This document shows, piece after piece, positions 47,901-57,700 of a stretch of DNA of 64,000 nt (position 1 is its first letter; each line of letters begins with the position of its first letter). Origin of the DNA: Diphasiastrum complanatum (Eukaryota; Streptophyta; Lycopodiopsida; Lycopodiales; Lycopodiaceae); the NCBI GenBank assembly GCA_029204225.1, contig CM055099.1, positions 58,930,482 to 58,994,481 on the forward strand, written 5' to 3'. The notes under the pieces were generated by a model. The model had not been told where the DNA came from, made no database searches, and was given only the letters and a program-made list of their open reading frames with translations. The translations under genes and the position numbers were made by a program.

Positions 47901-50900
47901 TCCTTAATAGCCCTTGTTCTTGTGGTGACTCCTTTTATTCGAATTTTTGTGATCCTTCTTTAGGTCATATTGTTACTGCAAATACATCAATCCTTCCCTC
48001 ATCGTTTTTGAAAGAGTCCTTTTCTAAAGGCATTAAATTTCATCCTCCTCTTTCAGTAGATGCTTGCTTGTTAAAATCTATAACTACGAGTATTAATAAA
48101 TTCATTTACCATATTGAAGAATCTTTTGGAGTCCATGGTTTGTTATCATAATGGAAAACTAAAGTTCTAAATTATGTAACTATGAAATTTGAAAAAAGTC
48201 TCATCTGTCCCATCTTCTAATATTGATACTTCATTTTCTAATGGGGAGGAAGTTCTTCTTCGTAAATTTTATAGACGTTTTGTCATTTCGTATGTGGATA
48301 ATTGCTCAAACAATTTTGTATTTGTTTGCAAGAAATTCCATTTGGAATCATTATTGAATGAAGTCCATTCTCCAGTAGGAACATATAACGCTTGTTCTCT
48401 TTCAACTATGAGTGTAATAAAATATCATCAAGATTTTTGTCATTCTTATAACTTTAATTGTTACCCAAATCTTCCTTTTCTTTGTGCTGCATGGAAATTT
48501 CATAAAGTTCCTAAAAGGCCTAGGTTTATTGCAGCAGCCTATAAAACTACGCTGACTGACATTTCTAAGTGGCTAAGTAGTTGCTTCAAAGCATTGCTTC
48601 CTTCTATTAATGAGCTTTGGATAAACTTACTTAAGGATGCAGATGTTCTCGTTAGTTGTAGTTGGATTTTAAACGATTCTATAGGTATTATAGAAGTAAA
48701 AGTTTTTCAACTCTCGTACTTCAGAAGAAAAATCCCAACGTATGCCTCTTCAAAAGTATGACTTCACAACACTTTACACTAAAATGAATTTGGAAGATTT
48801 GAAGTTTCGGGTTAACAAGCTAATTCGAGATGTTTTTAGCAATAAACTAAAGGACACTCGATGCAAAGCTTTAAAAGTTGAAAAGAGTGCTTTGCATTTT
48901 AGTTTTGTTGGCTTAAGAACAAAAATCAAGAAGTCGATTCAAAGAAGAAAATTTACTAAAATAGTTGATGTTGAAGATGTTTGTTCTTGGTTGCACTTTC
49001 TCTAGGTGATTCAGTTTTTCAACAAATGATAGGTATTCCCATGGGTACTAATTGTGCTGTTCATCTAGCTAACTTTTATCTTTTCTCGTATGAATTTGAA
49101 TTTTGAATTTATACAAAGATTAGTTTCTTGTGGTACTTGTCCCATCTTATTGCATAAATTAACTCATGTTAGAAGATATATTGATGACTTGTTCCTGATC
49201 TTCCTAATTTTGGTAGTTTTGTATATAAAGACCCCAACGTTTTTGGTGGAGGAATTTATCCTAAAGACTCATGTGAACTTAATCGTACAACTAGTGATGA
49301 TAAGTGCAATTTTTTAGACCTTTCTATAACCTAGGGTAGGTCCGGTATATTGGTTGATATTTTTGATAAAAGGCTGCAGCTAGAATATAGTAACTTGAAC
49401 ATAATTCGCATGCCTCATATTTCTTCAAATATTTCAGATTCTGTTAAATATGGAGTGATCACTTCTCAATTCTACAGGTTTTCTCGTCTTTGTACTAGTA
49501 GCGATGCTTTTGTAGACTAGTCAAGCAATCTAATCATTTTGCTACTACATAAGGGTTACTCGTTCAAGAAAATCATGAGAAAAGTTCAAACTGTTTTAGA
49601 CTCGTTTGGTTTTATCTTTGGTATTTCAGCTTATGGTATGTTTAAGATGATTAATCATAGAATCCAGAAAAGCGGGGAGCTAAGGAGCCCACTTTGTTTC
49701 TAGCATTTGTCTTTGTTTTAGTAACTCGTATACACATTATGATCCTTGTTCTTATTTATTTTGTTTTATGTTATATTTTAAGTTTATTTTTAATTTGTAA
49801 AATTTTATTTTTGAATCTCCTTTTTTTTAATTATTATTATTTTTTCTTTCTTCTTACTGATTGTCTTTTGCTACTTAGTCAACACTAGGTCTACCCAAGA
49901 GAATCCGGATTCTTTCAAAACCCAGTTAGCAACTTATGCTTGGATACTAATGAGACATAAGCCAATGCTATTTGGCTAAGATTTTTTGTTTATTGAATTT
50001 TTTATTTTTGTTTTGACTTAGATCCTTTGACTTTTTGAGTTGCTCGTATATTGTTTCTAAGGTTTACCTTATGACATTATTGACTTCTCTATATAAATTT
50101 GTGAAATTGGATATATTCTAATTTCACAAATAGATATATAAGTGTATAGAAGCTTCTTTTTAGGGTTCCTTTGGGTATACATAGGCCCTATGTACATTCA
50201 TTCTTCATAACTATAGAAACCGAACATTTTGAACGTCGAAACTTGAGTTGAAACTTTTTCAAACATTTGGAAAAATCAAACGAAATGTCTGCAAGAAATA
50301 TCAACCAATCAATTGGGATTTGATTTGTGAGTTTCAAACATTTGGCAAAATCAAACATAATGTTTGGAAGGAAAATTGACCAAACGATTGGATTTGGGGG
50401 TTCACAAAGCATTGAAAATTTGCTAGTTTTAGAAAAACGGTCGGTCAGTGGTGATACCAAAAAATCATTGAATTAGAGCGCAAGACCCTGAACAACCTTA
50501 TGACATCCGTACGGATAGGCCTATACTTGGGAAGTTAAAACTTGTACATAACACCAATGTGATTATTGGAAGCTGCAATTAGAGTGCTCCATAATGTTGC
50601 CAATTTTTAAGAAATGATTTTTGTTCAAATGTCAAGTTTCAACTGTAGATGTGATGCCGTTTTAACTTAGTTCTAGTAGCTCCATTGACACCAAATTATG
50701 ACCAAAAGGATGACTGAGAGGAACTTCAGCCTCACGAAAAGGACATGTGACCATGGCAATCAAATTACAATGGCAACCATGCTAACGATATGAAAATGGT
50801 GTTGAAGGAACTGGTGACTTACAAGCTAAATTTTTTTAAGAACTGTGAAATAAAGTCAAATCTACTCACCAAGTAATCACCAAAATATAATAACACCTTA

Positions 50901-52802
50901 ATGGCCTATTTATAGTGTTTTGAGACCCATATAAAGGGGCTAAATATGAGACTCACTAATTAGGGTCCAATAATATGCCAAAAATGAATAGATGTCAATA
51001 ATAATTGTCTAATCAATGAAAGAAAGACTCAAGGCTGAAACCCTATGGTCTCATGTCAAATATAACCAATAATTGCCTGGGGCCTGAGTAAGTGCCAAGG
51101 CTCCAGTTACCCAGATAAATATAAACCTTGTAGTATTTCAAAGCTAATAATCTTTTTGTGCAAAGGCCTTCAATTCAGATTTCCTATAGGGACAGCACTG
51201 ACTAATGCTCCTTGACAGGTTCCCACAGGGGGCATTCCATTGCCTTCAGAGTTAAAACCCCTAGGCTCAATATCTGCTGCACCTTGGGGATCAGCACTGA
51301 TCTTACCTATTTCATACTGTTACGTTGCAATGATGGGCTCAAAAGGCCTAACCAATGCCTCAAAGCTGGCAATCTTGAATGCAAACTACATGGCAAAGCG
51401 TTTGGAGGTGGGAACTAGTTTTTTTCTGGTCCGAGTGTATATGCAAAGTATGGTGAAAGAGCATCCTCTGAAACAGTACACCAGCTAGGTGGTTTATGCC
51501 TTCTTCACAAACTTCACTTTTATTGAATTTACTGTTAAAATTTTTGAACAGGACTACTACCCTGTGCTTTTCCGTGGTGGGAATGGAACTTGTGCCCACG
51601 AATTCATCATTGACCTGCGACATTTTAAGGTACAATGTACATTTCTGCTTTTTTATTCTGAAATTTTTTGTATTTTAATCATGAAGTAAAGTTTTGATCC
51701 TTTCTGCGCAGGGCACTGCCAACATAGAACCAGAAGATGTCGCTAAGCGCCTTATGGATTTTGGATTTCATGCTCCTACAATGTCCTGGCCTGTGCCTGG
51801 TACCTTGATGATCGAACCCACAGAAAGTGAAAGCAAGGTGTGTATATCTGTCGGCTAGAACGAGCTACAGTTCCATCTATGAAACTGAAAATGGCTTTCC
51901 GTTATTCCGAATTGATTTTTATGTTTTGATCATTTTAACACCAGTAACGTTCCTCAAAACTCGCTCTCTGAATGTTGAGCGTGAGTTTATTTATTGTCTT
52001 GGTAACTCTTTAATACGTGGCGTGCTTGGGGTAGGCGGAGCTGGATCGCTTCTGTGATGCAATGTTGGCGATTAGAGAAGAAATTGGAGCCATTGAAAAC
52101 GGAATTGCGAACAAGAATGACAATCTTTTGAAGGTAAGCATATTGAGTTGGTCGCATACGCTCCTCCAAAAAAACTTGGGGATCTCACTCCTAGTCTCAA
52201 GCATGATATAATCACCTTTCACGTTTGATGAGGATCTCCGATATTAACCAGAATGCGGTCCTTGTCTGTTTATTTCATTCTGCGTTGGATGTCTGCCATA
52301 TCACTCGGTTTGCATTCATGTTGAAATCTACCTCTTAGCGTTTTTGTATGAAAGATTCAGCTACAAGAAATTAGCTGAGTTTCTGCTGAGTGGTGAAAGA
52401 AGTCGTTACTGAAAAATAGTCAACTTCCTGAAGTACATGATTTGTTACAATCTGAGCAAACGCTTGCCTCTTGTTTATGGACAGGGTGCTCCACATCCAG
52501 CATCTACGGTACTAGCAGATGTCTGGACCAAGCCATACTCCAGGGAAGCGGCAGCTTTTCCAGCACTATGGGTTCGAGCGTCCAAGTTCTGGCCAAGTGT
52601 TGGTGAGTATGGTTGACATACATAAGTCTTCGAATAGCAGTAGTGTGATGTAAAGCTTCTTTCTGCACCTGCATGATTTTTGAATAAAAAAACTTCTGTG
52701 TATCTTGCAGGGCGTGTTGACAATGTTTATGGGGATCGTAACCTCATCTGTACCCTCCTTCCTGTTGATGCTGTCACTGAAGAGCAGGCAGCCGCTGCAT
52801 AA
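31725..52802 (+). CDS. GLDP: glycine decarboxylase P-protein (glycine dehydrogenase, aminomethyl-transferring), 15 exons
   Basis: This is the PLP enzyme of the mitochondrial glycine cleavage system. It decarboxylates glycine and passes the aminomethyl group to lipoyl H-protein. Coding exons are 31725-32942, 33348-33599, 35393-35467, 35656-35756, 35887-36082, 36239-36364, 36471-36656, 36982-37095, 37796-37948, 51219-51407, 51552-51629, 51712-51837, 52035-52133, 52485-52602 and 52711-52802. All introns are GT-AG and the joined frame is open, giving about 1040 residues, the usual plant length. An Arg-rich start ([13 protein letters not shown]) is a mitochondrial presequence. The PLP lysine is in [18 protein letters not shown] (about K776). 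Conserved blocks run to the end ([12 protein letters not shown]). The start is the first ATG of the frame and yields the targeting peptide. Only oddity: intron 9 is 13.3 kb and filled with retroelements. Confidence 0.97.
33348..37948 (+). CDS. GLDP: GLDP exons 2-9 (middle and catalytic region)
   Basis: There are eight exons separated by introns of 106-1793 bp. The join of exon 4 to exon 5 splits a Met codon (AT|G). Exon 5 carries [16 protein letters not shown], exon 6 [13 protein letters not shown] and exon 7 [15 protein letters not shown]. Exon 8 carries [12 protein letters not shown]...MDGANMNAQ, and exon 9 the PLP lysine and Gly-rich loop. Intron 2 (33600-35392) contains palindromes and an antisense frame. 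No stop or frameshift interrupts the joined exons. Confidence 0.96.
33600..35392. other. GLDP intron 2, with palindromes and an antisense open frame
   Basis: 1793 bp. On the minus strand 34389-34817 is open and codes for about 140 residues of ordinary composition (for example [24 protein letters not shown]). It is preceded by a pyrimidine-rich stretch and CAG that could be a splice acceptor. I do not recognise the product; it may be a captured exon. Palindromes lie at 34184-34194/34276-34285 and 34992-35021. Confidence 0.5.
37949..40943. other. GLDP intron 9, part left of the Penelope-like element
   Basis: About 3 kb without a gene. 39630-40408 is a palindrome- and homopolymer-rich insert with a perfect GCGGATCGCGATCCGC at its left end. 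It has TCAGGAAC/GTTCCTGA arms near 39670, and 19-nt arms at 39800-39818 and 39822-39840 built on GGTACC. The sequence left (38800-39630) and right (40410-40740) of it has similar GC-neutral composition, as if the insert split one older segment. Confidence 0.5.
40944..41344 (+). repeat. terminal direct repeat (pseudo-LTR) of the Penelope-like element, left
   Basis: It matches 49706-50137 from TTTGTCTTTGTTTTAGTAAC to TTCACAAATAGATAT with scattered substitutions and a deletion of about 30 bp. It contains AGAATCCGGATTCT, a 14-nt palindrome, and GGTCTACCCAAG ... CTTGGGTATTGATGAG, a hammerhead-like arrangement. Confidence 0.8.
41448..41702 (+). repeat. 5' LTR of the Copia element
   Basis: 255 bp with TGTTAGAAATCC...GTTGACA ends. 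It lacks 28 bp present in the 3' LTR near its right end. Confidence 0.92.
41715..42532 (+). other. Copia leader with an inserted 84-bp tandem repeat
   Basis: This is an unusually long leader between primer site and gag. 42250-42333 and 42334-42417 are two copies of an 84-bp unit (CCGTACCAATATCGGA...GCGTCG), followed by a poly(A) run. Within each junction CGATATC and ATATCGG face each other. It looks like a separate short insertion in the leader. Confidence 0.7.
42533..45267 (+). pseudogene. Copia gag-pol, internally deleted and frameshifted
   Basis: Gag (42533-42844, [18 protein letters not shown]) stops at a TGA, then continues in another frame to about 43075 and to an RG-rich nucleocapsid-like region ([16 protein letters not shown]). 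Directly after it comes the C-terminal part of integrase ([18 protein letters not shown]), so protease and the integrase core are missing. The reverse transcriptase (43743-44591: [30 protein letters not shown], catalytic YVDD) is long and open. RNase H follows in a shifted frame (44600-45267: [34 protein letters not shown]). A stop closes it at the 3' LTR. It cannot be autonomous. Confidence 0.9.
45262..45544 (+). repeat. 3' LTR of the Copia element
   Basis: 283 bp, preceded by TTGAGGGAGAG and followed by ATGCC. Confidence 0.92.
46690..47570 (+). pseudogene. Penelope-like element ORF, N-terminal GIY-YIG endonuclease part
   Basis: The first frame (to 47043) carries VIYVIYN...MVYVGQT, the GIY-YIG motif pair with Val variants, and [11 protein letters not shown], with the conserved Arg and His positions. 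After a frameshift the domain continues (about 47043-47200) with a Phe-rich segment, then [11 protein letters not shown] and FPRGYNLDG, the Glu, Trp and P.G.N signatures of the family. A Lys/Arg-rich linker, a Pro-rich stretch and the next domain follow. GIY-YIG nucleases nick target DNA for insertion in this class. Confidence 0.8.
47660..49680 (+). pseudogene. Penelope-like element reverse transcriptase, broken
   Basis: The region is spread over several frames. 47660-48150 is an N-terminal RT extension with a Cys-rich CSCGDS word. 48189-48760 has the fingers ([17 protein letters not shown]-like, [18 protein letters not shown]). 48742-49003 begins with motif A ([11 protein letters not shown]). 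Near 49018 motif B reads [18 protein letters not shown], and near 49165 motif C reads [11 protein letters not shown]. Motifs D/E follow (CNFLDLSI near 49300 and PHISSN near 49410). Motif B in this form is typical of the Penelope-like group. At least four frameshifts or stops are present. Confidence 0.85.
49706..50137 (+). repeat. terminal direct repeat (pseudo-LTR) of the Penelope-like element, right
   Basis: It is the counterpart of 40944-41344 and lies just after the RT frame. Here the hammerhead-like core word reads CTAATGAG, against TTGATGAG on the left. Confidence 0.8.
50138..51218. other. GLDP intron 9, right remainder
   Basis: It contains a two-copy tandem repeat of about 70 bp (50261-50405, CAAACATTTGG.AAAATCAAAC core). 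Otherwise it is AT-rich without a gene, and ends in the exon 10 acceptor CTTGACAG. Confidence 0.6.
51219..52802 (+). CDS. GLDP: GLDP exons 10-15 (C-terminal part)
   Basis: Six exons lie on the far side of the 13.3-kb intron and rejoin the frame exactly: exon 9 ends SHPV and exon 10 begins VPTGGIP. The conserved order is [85 protein letters not shown], then a stop at 52800-52802. The retained order and frame show that the host still splices across the inserted retroelements. Confidence 0.96.
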
Positions 52803-54330
52803 GCGACGAGCTCATTCCATTTCAGCTATAAGCAGCAAAGCTTTCAATGTTTCAATCAGGAAAACATTAAGGAAGAAAGGTGGCATTACAGACTCCGCAG
52901 AGCTGTGACTTCAAAAAATATGTATTCTAAAAGTGGGTTTGGCTGAACAGTAATTTCACACATAGTACTATCTTATAGATCTTCCGATTGTGACGAGGAT
53001 CCATGAGAGATGCTATAGCTAGGCAAAATGCAAACACAGCGACGAAGTGTAAATATGTAGTAAAGAACTGTTTTATTGCTGATGGCAATTTAATTCCTCA
53101 CTGTCAACTATTCTGAGGGCTAGCTGCAGTTAAGTGTTGGACTTTGATGATTCAATGTACTCCTGTAGACAGTCAGGTGTTCTAAGATTTAATCAATCCG
53201 TTTTTAAATCTCCATAAAAAATATATGTTTTGATCGGAACTTGAAGTTCCAAGGCGCAATTTTTGAGTGTGCAAGGAATCTGCCTAATAAAAGGAGCTAC
53301 CAAATGTAAGGCTGCAATGATTTTGCAAGTCATAAAAAACAAAGCCGCTTCATGGAAATTTTCAACTTCCCAAAATCTGCATTCTACAAGAATACAGAGT
53401 AAAAGGCCGAGTAAATACTTTGCCTTGTAGAGTGCAAAGTATTTACTGGGCATTTTACTCTGTATTTTTGTAAAGCCAAACTTGGCAAAGGAATGCAACC
53501 CTGAGGAAATAACCGCAACTTTTCCCCATACAGTATTTGGTCAGATTTTGTGCTGCTCCTGGTTTCTATTGTCGAAATTTTAAAAAAGAGACCTCAAAAA
53601 TTGTCAGGCAAGATTACTGGAATGGAGCTAAATGTTAAGGTTACCTGGTGTCACATGCCAAGTGCAAGCTTCACAATCATTGGTATGACAAATGTGTATC
53701 ACCATGTTCACACTCTGAGGAATGAAAAGTCTAGGCATGCCTCTAGTTTTCAGATTGGAGTTTTCGGTTCATTGCAATTTTGTTGCCCCTGGGTGGCAAC
53801 TGAGGTGACTCAGGTCTTTTAAAGACATTGGCCTCCAACAACTCATTTCTTCCCCTGACAAGTGCTTCAACTGCCACCATTCCATGGCATACAAGATACT
53901 GAGTGAATTTTAATTGATGGGAGAGATAAAAGGGTAGTCTTTTGCTGCATGATTAAGTATTTCTTGCTGATTATGAATTATCAAAAATTCGTCTTGGAAC
54001 AGTTACAAGCTTCTAATTTTACAAATAATGCTGCTTTTCCCACCATCCTCGTTTGTATTTGACATATTGTGATCAATGTACTTATATGCTATAAATTTGA
54101 TAAGTTTTTCACTCGCTTTTGTGTTCTCCTTTGGAAGGTGCATAGTTTGAGGGAAGGTGCTCAGGCCTCCTCTTGCCTCTTTTCATTGGATTTTTATTTA
54201 CTTAGTGGTATGTTTATGTGAATGTTTATTGTATTAAGTCCGCTAAGTTCTTCATCTCCAGACCTTTTGGGTGTTAAAATTAGATTAATCTAGATTAATA
54301 GGATTCACTAGTTGGGCAAGCCTTAGTGAA
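52803..54330. other. GLDP 3' untranslated region and downstream DNA
   Basis: No clear polyadenylation signal stands out. At 53388-53470 there is an imperfect inverted repeat around GAGTAAA...TTTACTC/GTATTTACTGGGCATTTTACTC. No gene is seen. Confidence 0.45.
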
Positions 54331-54700
54331 TCTTACGTTTAGGTATAGGTCGCCGCTATTTTACAATGAATGTTTGTTCAGAGATAGGCGGATTGTCAGC
54401 GTCGCGACGCAGGTAGTAGTTCTTACAGTGTCGAATTTTACAAAGACTCGAAAAATATACAATGACTCGAAAATTACAATGACTCGAAAAATGAGTCGAT
54501 ACAGTATTGAAAAAATTCTAAGCTGACAGTGTCAGATTTTACAAAGGGTCGAAATTTTATACATAGGTTCAGCTTTTCCAGGGTTGAGAAAATCAAACCC
54601 CATCCGATCGATCTAGGGTCGAAAAATCCTTCATTGATGGGATTGACTTTGGGTCGAAAAAAATCGATCCTAAATATTTTAGATCTTCAAATAGAAAATC
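54331..54700. repeat. irregular repeat built on GACTCGAAAA / GGTCGAAA words
   Basis: GACTCGAAAA occurs at about 54445, 54463 and 54481, and GGTCGAAA-type words occur several times to 54660, mixed with CGATCGAT and TTTTACAA. This is another word-specific low-complexity block with no coding potential. Confidence 0.5.
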
Positions 54701-57700
54701 GAGCTTGCTGTTTTTTAAGAATAAGTATAAATAGGTTTTTCCAAGATGCTCATTACCTGATAGAATTGTGCTTGAGCATAGAATTCCAAGAGCAGGATTA
54801 ACTAAGGAGTCTTTTCACTACGGTTCAATAATCGCTGTCTTTGCTATCACATTATTGCTTACATTGAGTCATTCCTGCTTGCATTAATCACAATTATAAG
54901 GTGTTATCACATGCTCCATCACTATTATCGCTACCTCTAACAGATTTTTTGGTCCACCATCACTGATCATTCTGGTCATTCAAACCAATCCGCTGGTCCA
55001 CGTACAGATGAGCGTTGATCTATATAGGTATTCTAAGTACTAATCCTGTTGACTGTATCCAATCAGTGAGTAGAGCTAGCCTCCATAGTCCCAGTTCTGA
55101 ATTTGAGCAAAAGTTCATAGCATTCACATGTGGATTTTGAGTACTGGTTCACATCTATTACATTTTGGATTTGGAGTAATGACTCGCAGCCATTATAATT
55201 CTGATTTTAAGGAAAAGCTTATGTTGCTTCAGGCCCGTGTCTGAGCGCTGGCTCTCACCTATGTTTCAAATGCATTCGTGAGGAGGAGAAGCTTTGCCAT
55301 TTATCACACTTCTGAACAGATTATTGTTTCCAACTTCCAAAGAAGTGAAATGAGCGTCTAAATGACATCTGAAGCATGAGCAAATGAGTGTTGATTCAGC
55401 TGTTGCATCAGCGCATTGTAAGAATTTGGAAAGCTGTTTAGCCTCAAGTTCTGAGTGTTCATCGTTGATAAATAACTAGCTCCATCGCTACAACTGCCTA
55501 CTATACATATGGTTGCAATTCAGATCTCCAGCACGCCCCTACCTGGTCTTTCAAACCCATCGCTGCTGACAGCTCATGGGGAAGTGAGCCATCGCTAGAA
55601 AGAAGGTTGTAAGACCGTTGTGACTACAGTTCAAGATTGATCTCATTGGCCTGGGCCCTGCTGACTGCGAGTTAAAAAAAACAAGCTTTTTGAACTTTAG
55701 CCATGCTTTGAATGCGCCACCTTCTACCATGAATAGGATCAAGGACAACTTAGGAATGAGTGCTGGTCTACCATCATTTCCAGCTGCAGACCATTCACAT
55801 CGCTGTCTTTTGCACACTTGTTAATTAACATTTTGGAGGTTGGCTTACAGCCATCATCATGCTGATTTCAAGAAGAAGCTCTTGTACATTCAAGCTCAAA
55901 TTTGAGAGCTAGCTCTTAACTGTTTTTTCACCTGTTTGTGAGCTGATACAGTGATACTCTACGAAATGTTATACATCTTTGAGCATTGCTCCCATCAGCA
56001 GGCCTACAAGCTATATCTGCATCACAATCTCAAATGTGCTCGTAGCATATGTTTCCAACTCATTGGCAATTCCAAGAAGATCAGTTCCAAACTTTTACTT
56101 GACCCAGACTCGAGAGTAAGATTTATGTAGTCCAAAAATCGAAGGATTTGACGACGATGGTACGTACTATCTTTCTACCTTGTTCACATGTATCTTTAAT
56201 AATAATATCATTTTATGGGTTTTCATAAACTACATGCACTTATCGGTTATAGTTTATGAGCCTATCAAAAATTAAATTACAGGTTTTTATTTTCATATAA
56301 ATTGTTTTTGGTTTAAGGTTTTAGAAATGATTAGTATGGCTTTAGGCTTTAATACATTATTTGAGTGGCCCATAATAAAGTGTTAACAAATGCATTTCAT
56401 TTTAATTCTTTTAAAATATAAAAATCATACAAGTATTTCTTCATCATTATTAAAATCAAAATTTAAAATTTAACATTTTGATATTGATTATTGTATCATC
56501 CTAATTTTTTGTGATTTTTTAGAAGTTGTCAATTTTTCAAAAATCTTCTCTTTTGAATCTTGCATCTCAATTTGCTTCCGGCAAAATATTACAAATTTAC
56601 ATTAATAACTAATTCTATTGGCTTAATAAAGCTATGTAACATAAGATTTATATGAATTCACCTACTTTATTACACAAAATTTCTTGGATTTGAAAACATT
56701 AAACAAAATTTTTCTTGCATTTAAAAAATGTTGTCGATTTTTTAAAAGTTTAATTTCCTATAATTTTTTTACACAGTCAATTTTTGGAAGAAAGATGTCG
56801 ATTCCATTCTTAAACTTGCCGACTTTACCGAACAACGAGCCAAACTTTTATCAAAGCCTTCTTGAAAGATTTTTTTTTTTTTAAGCCTTCTCCATATAGA
56901 ATCGTAAGCTTTTGGCTCATGAATTGTTAAAAAGCCTACAAAAAAAAAAAAGGTTTTGTGTTAGGTTGAAAAAAAAGTTTTCCGCAAGCACTGATCTAAT
57001 ATATGCATGGAGTTTTCTTCACCTCGTCAAGTGTGATAATATGATTGTTGTCTATCTGTTAGAATTTTCGGACATTTTCCCCTCGTAAGTTCTATATGAA
57101 TTAAGAGTGGAATTTTTTTATTTTCTTAAAATATAATGTGCATTTTAGAACTAACTAGATGTATAAACTTGTATACCTTTACATGTACAATACTCTTCAA
57201 ATTCTTGTAGATAGTAGGTGTTGAACGGCTAGGAGAGATCCTTAGGTCTCGAGACCCATTCACCTTACCAATTATCAACTACAAAAGGACTAGGGACATG
57301 ACTATTCTAGTACTTTTCTGACCCACTCTCAATCATCTTGATCTAAGAGCTCAGGTGATCCTCGATCCTCTCATGGCAATCCATAGGCCTTGATCTTCAA
57401 AATTCTTGCGATAAGACCCAAGCCAAAAATTTAGCCAAGTGATATAGCTATCACTATGCTAAATCCTCCGATCATTTTATCACCAGCTGAGTGACTTCTA
57501 TAAAGATATGTGACTATCTCGTTGCAATCATGTATATGAGAGCCTGGAAACTCTCATTAGTTGGAGAGTACTACGGGTGACTAGGACAACCCTCGGGATT
57601 GGAAATAGTAACATACCCTAATCACTCGTGTAAGGGCAGTGTCTATAGGGTCCAATCACATTTAGAGATCCAAATAGGATCTCCCAATCATATTTCAAGG

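Larger units (their letters stand above)
40944..50137 (+). mobile_element. Penelope-like retroelement with N-terminal GIY-YIG, split by a Copia element
   Basis: Direct repeats of about 400-430 bp (40944-41344 and 49706-50137) bracket a region that encodes a GIY-YIG nuclease (46700-47380) followed by a Penelope-type reverse transcriptase (47660-49680). Without the 4.1-kb Copia insert it is about 5.1 kb. Nuclease before RT is the arrangement of the Naiad/Chlamys group, the reverse of classical Penelope elements. It lies in the same orientation as GLDP inside intron 9. Frameshifts and stops show that it is inactive. Confidence 0.8.

Noticed and set aside
47660-49680. LINE-type reverse transcriptase
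   Set aside because: No AP endonuclease or LINE motifs. IGIPMGTNC with YIDD and a linked GIY-YIG domain point to a Penelope-like element.
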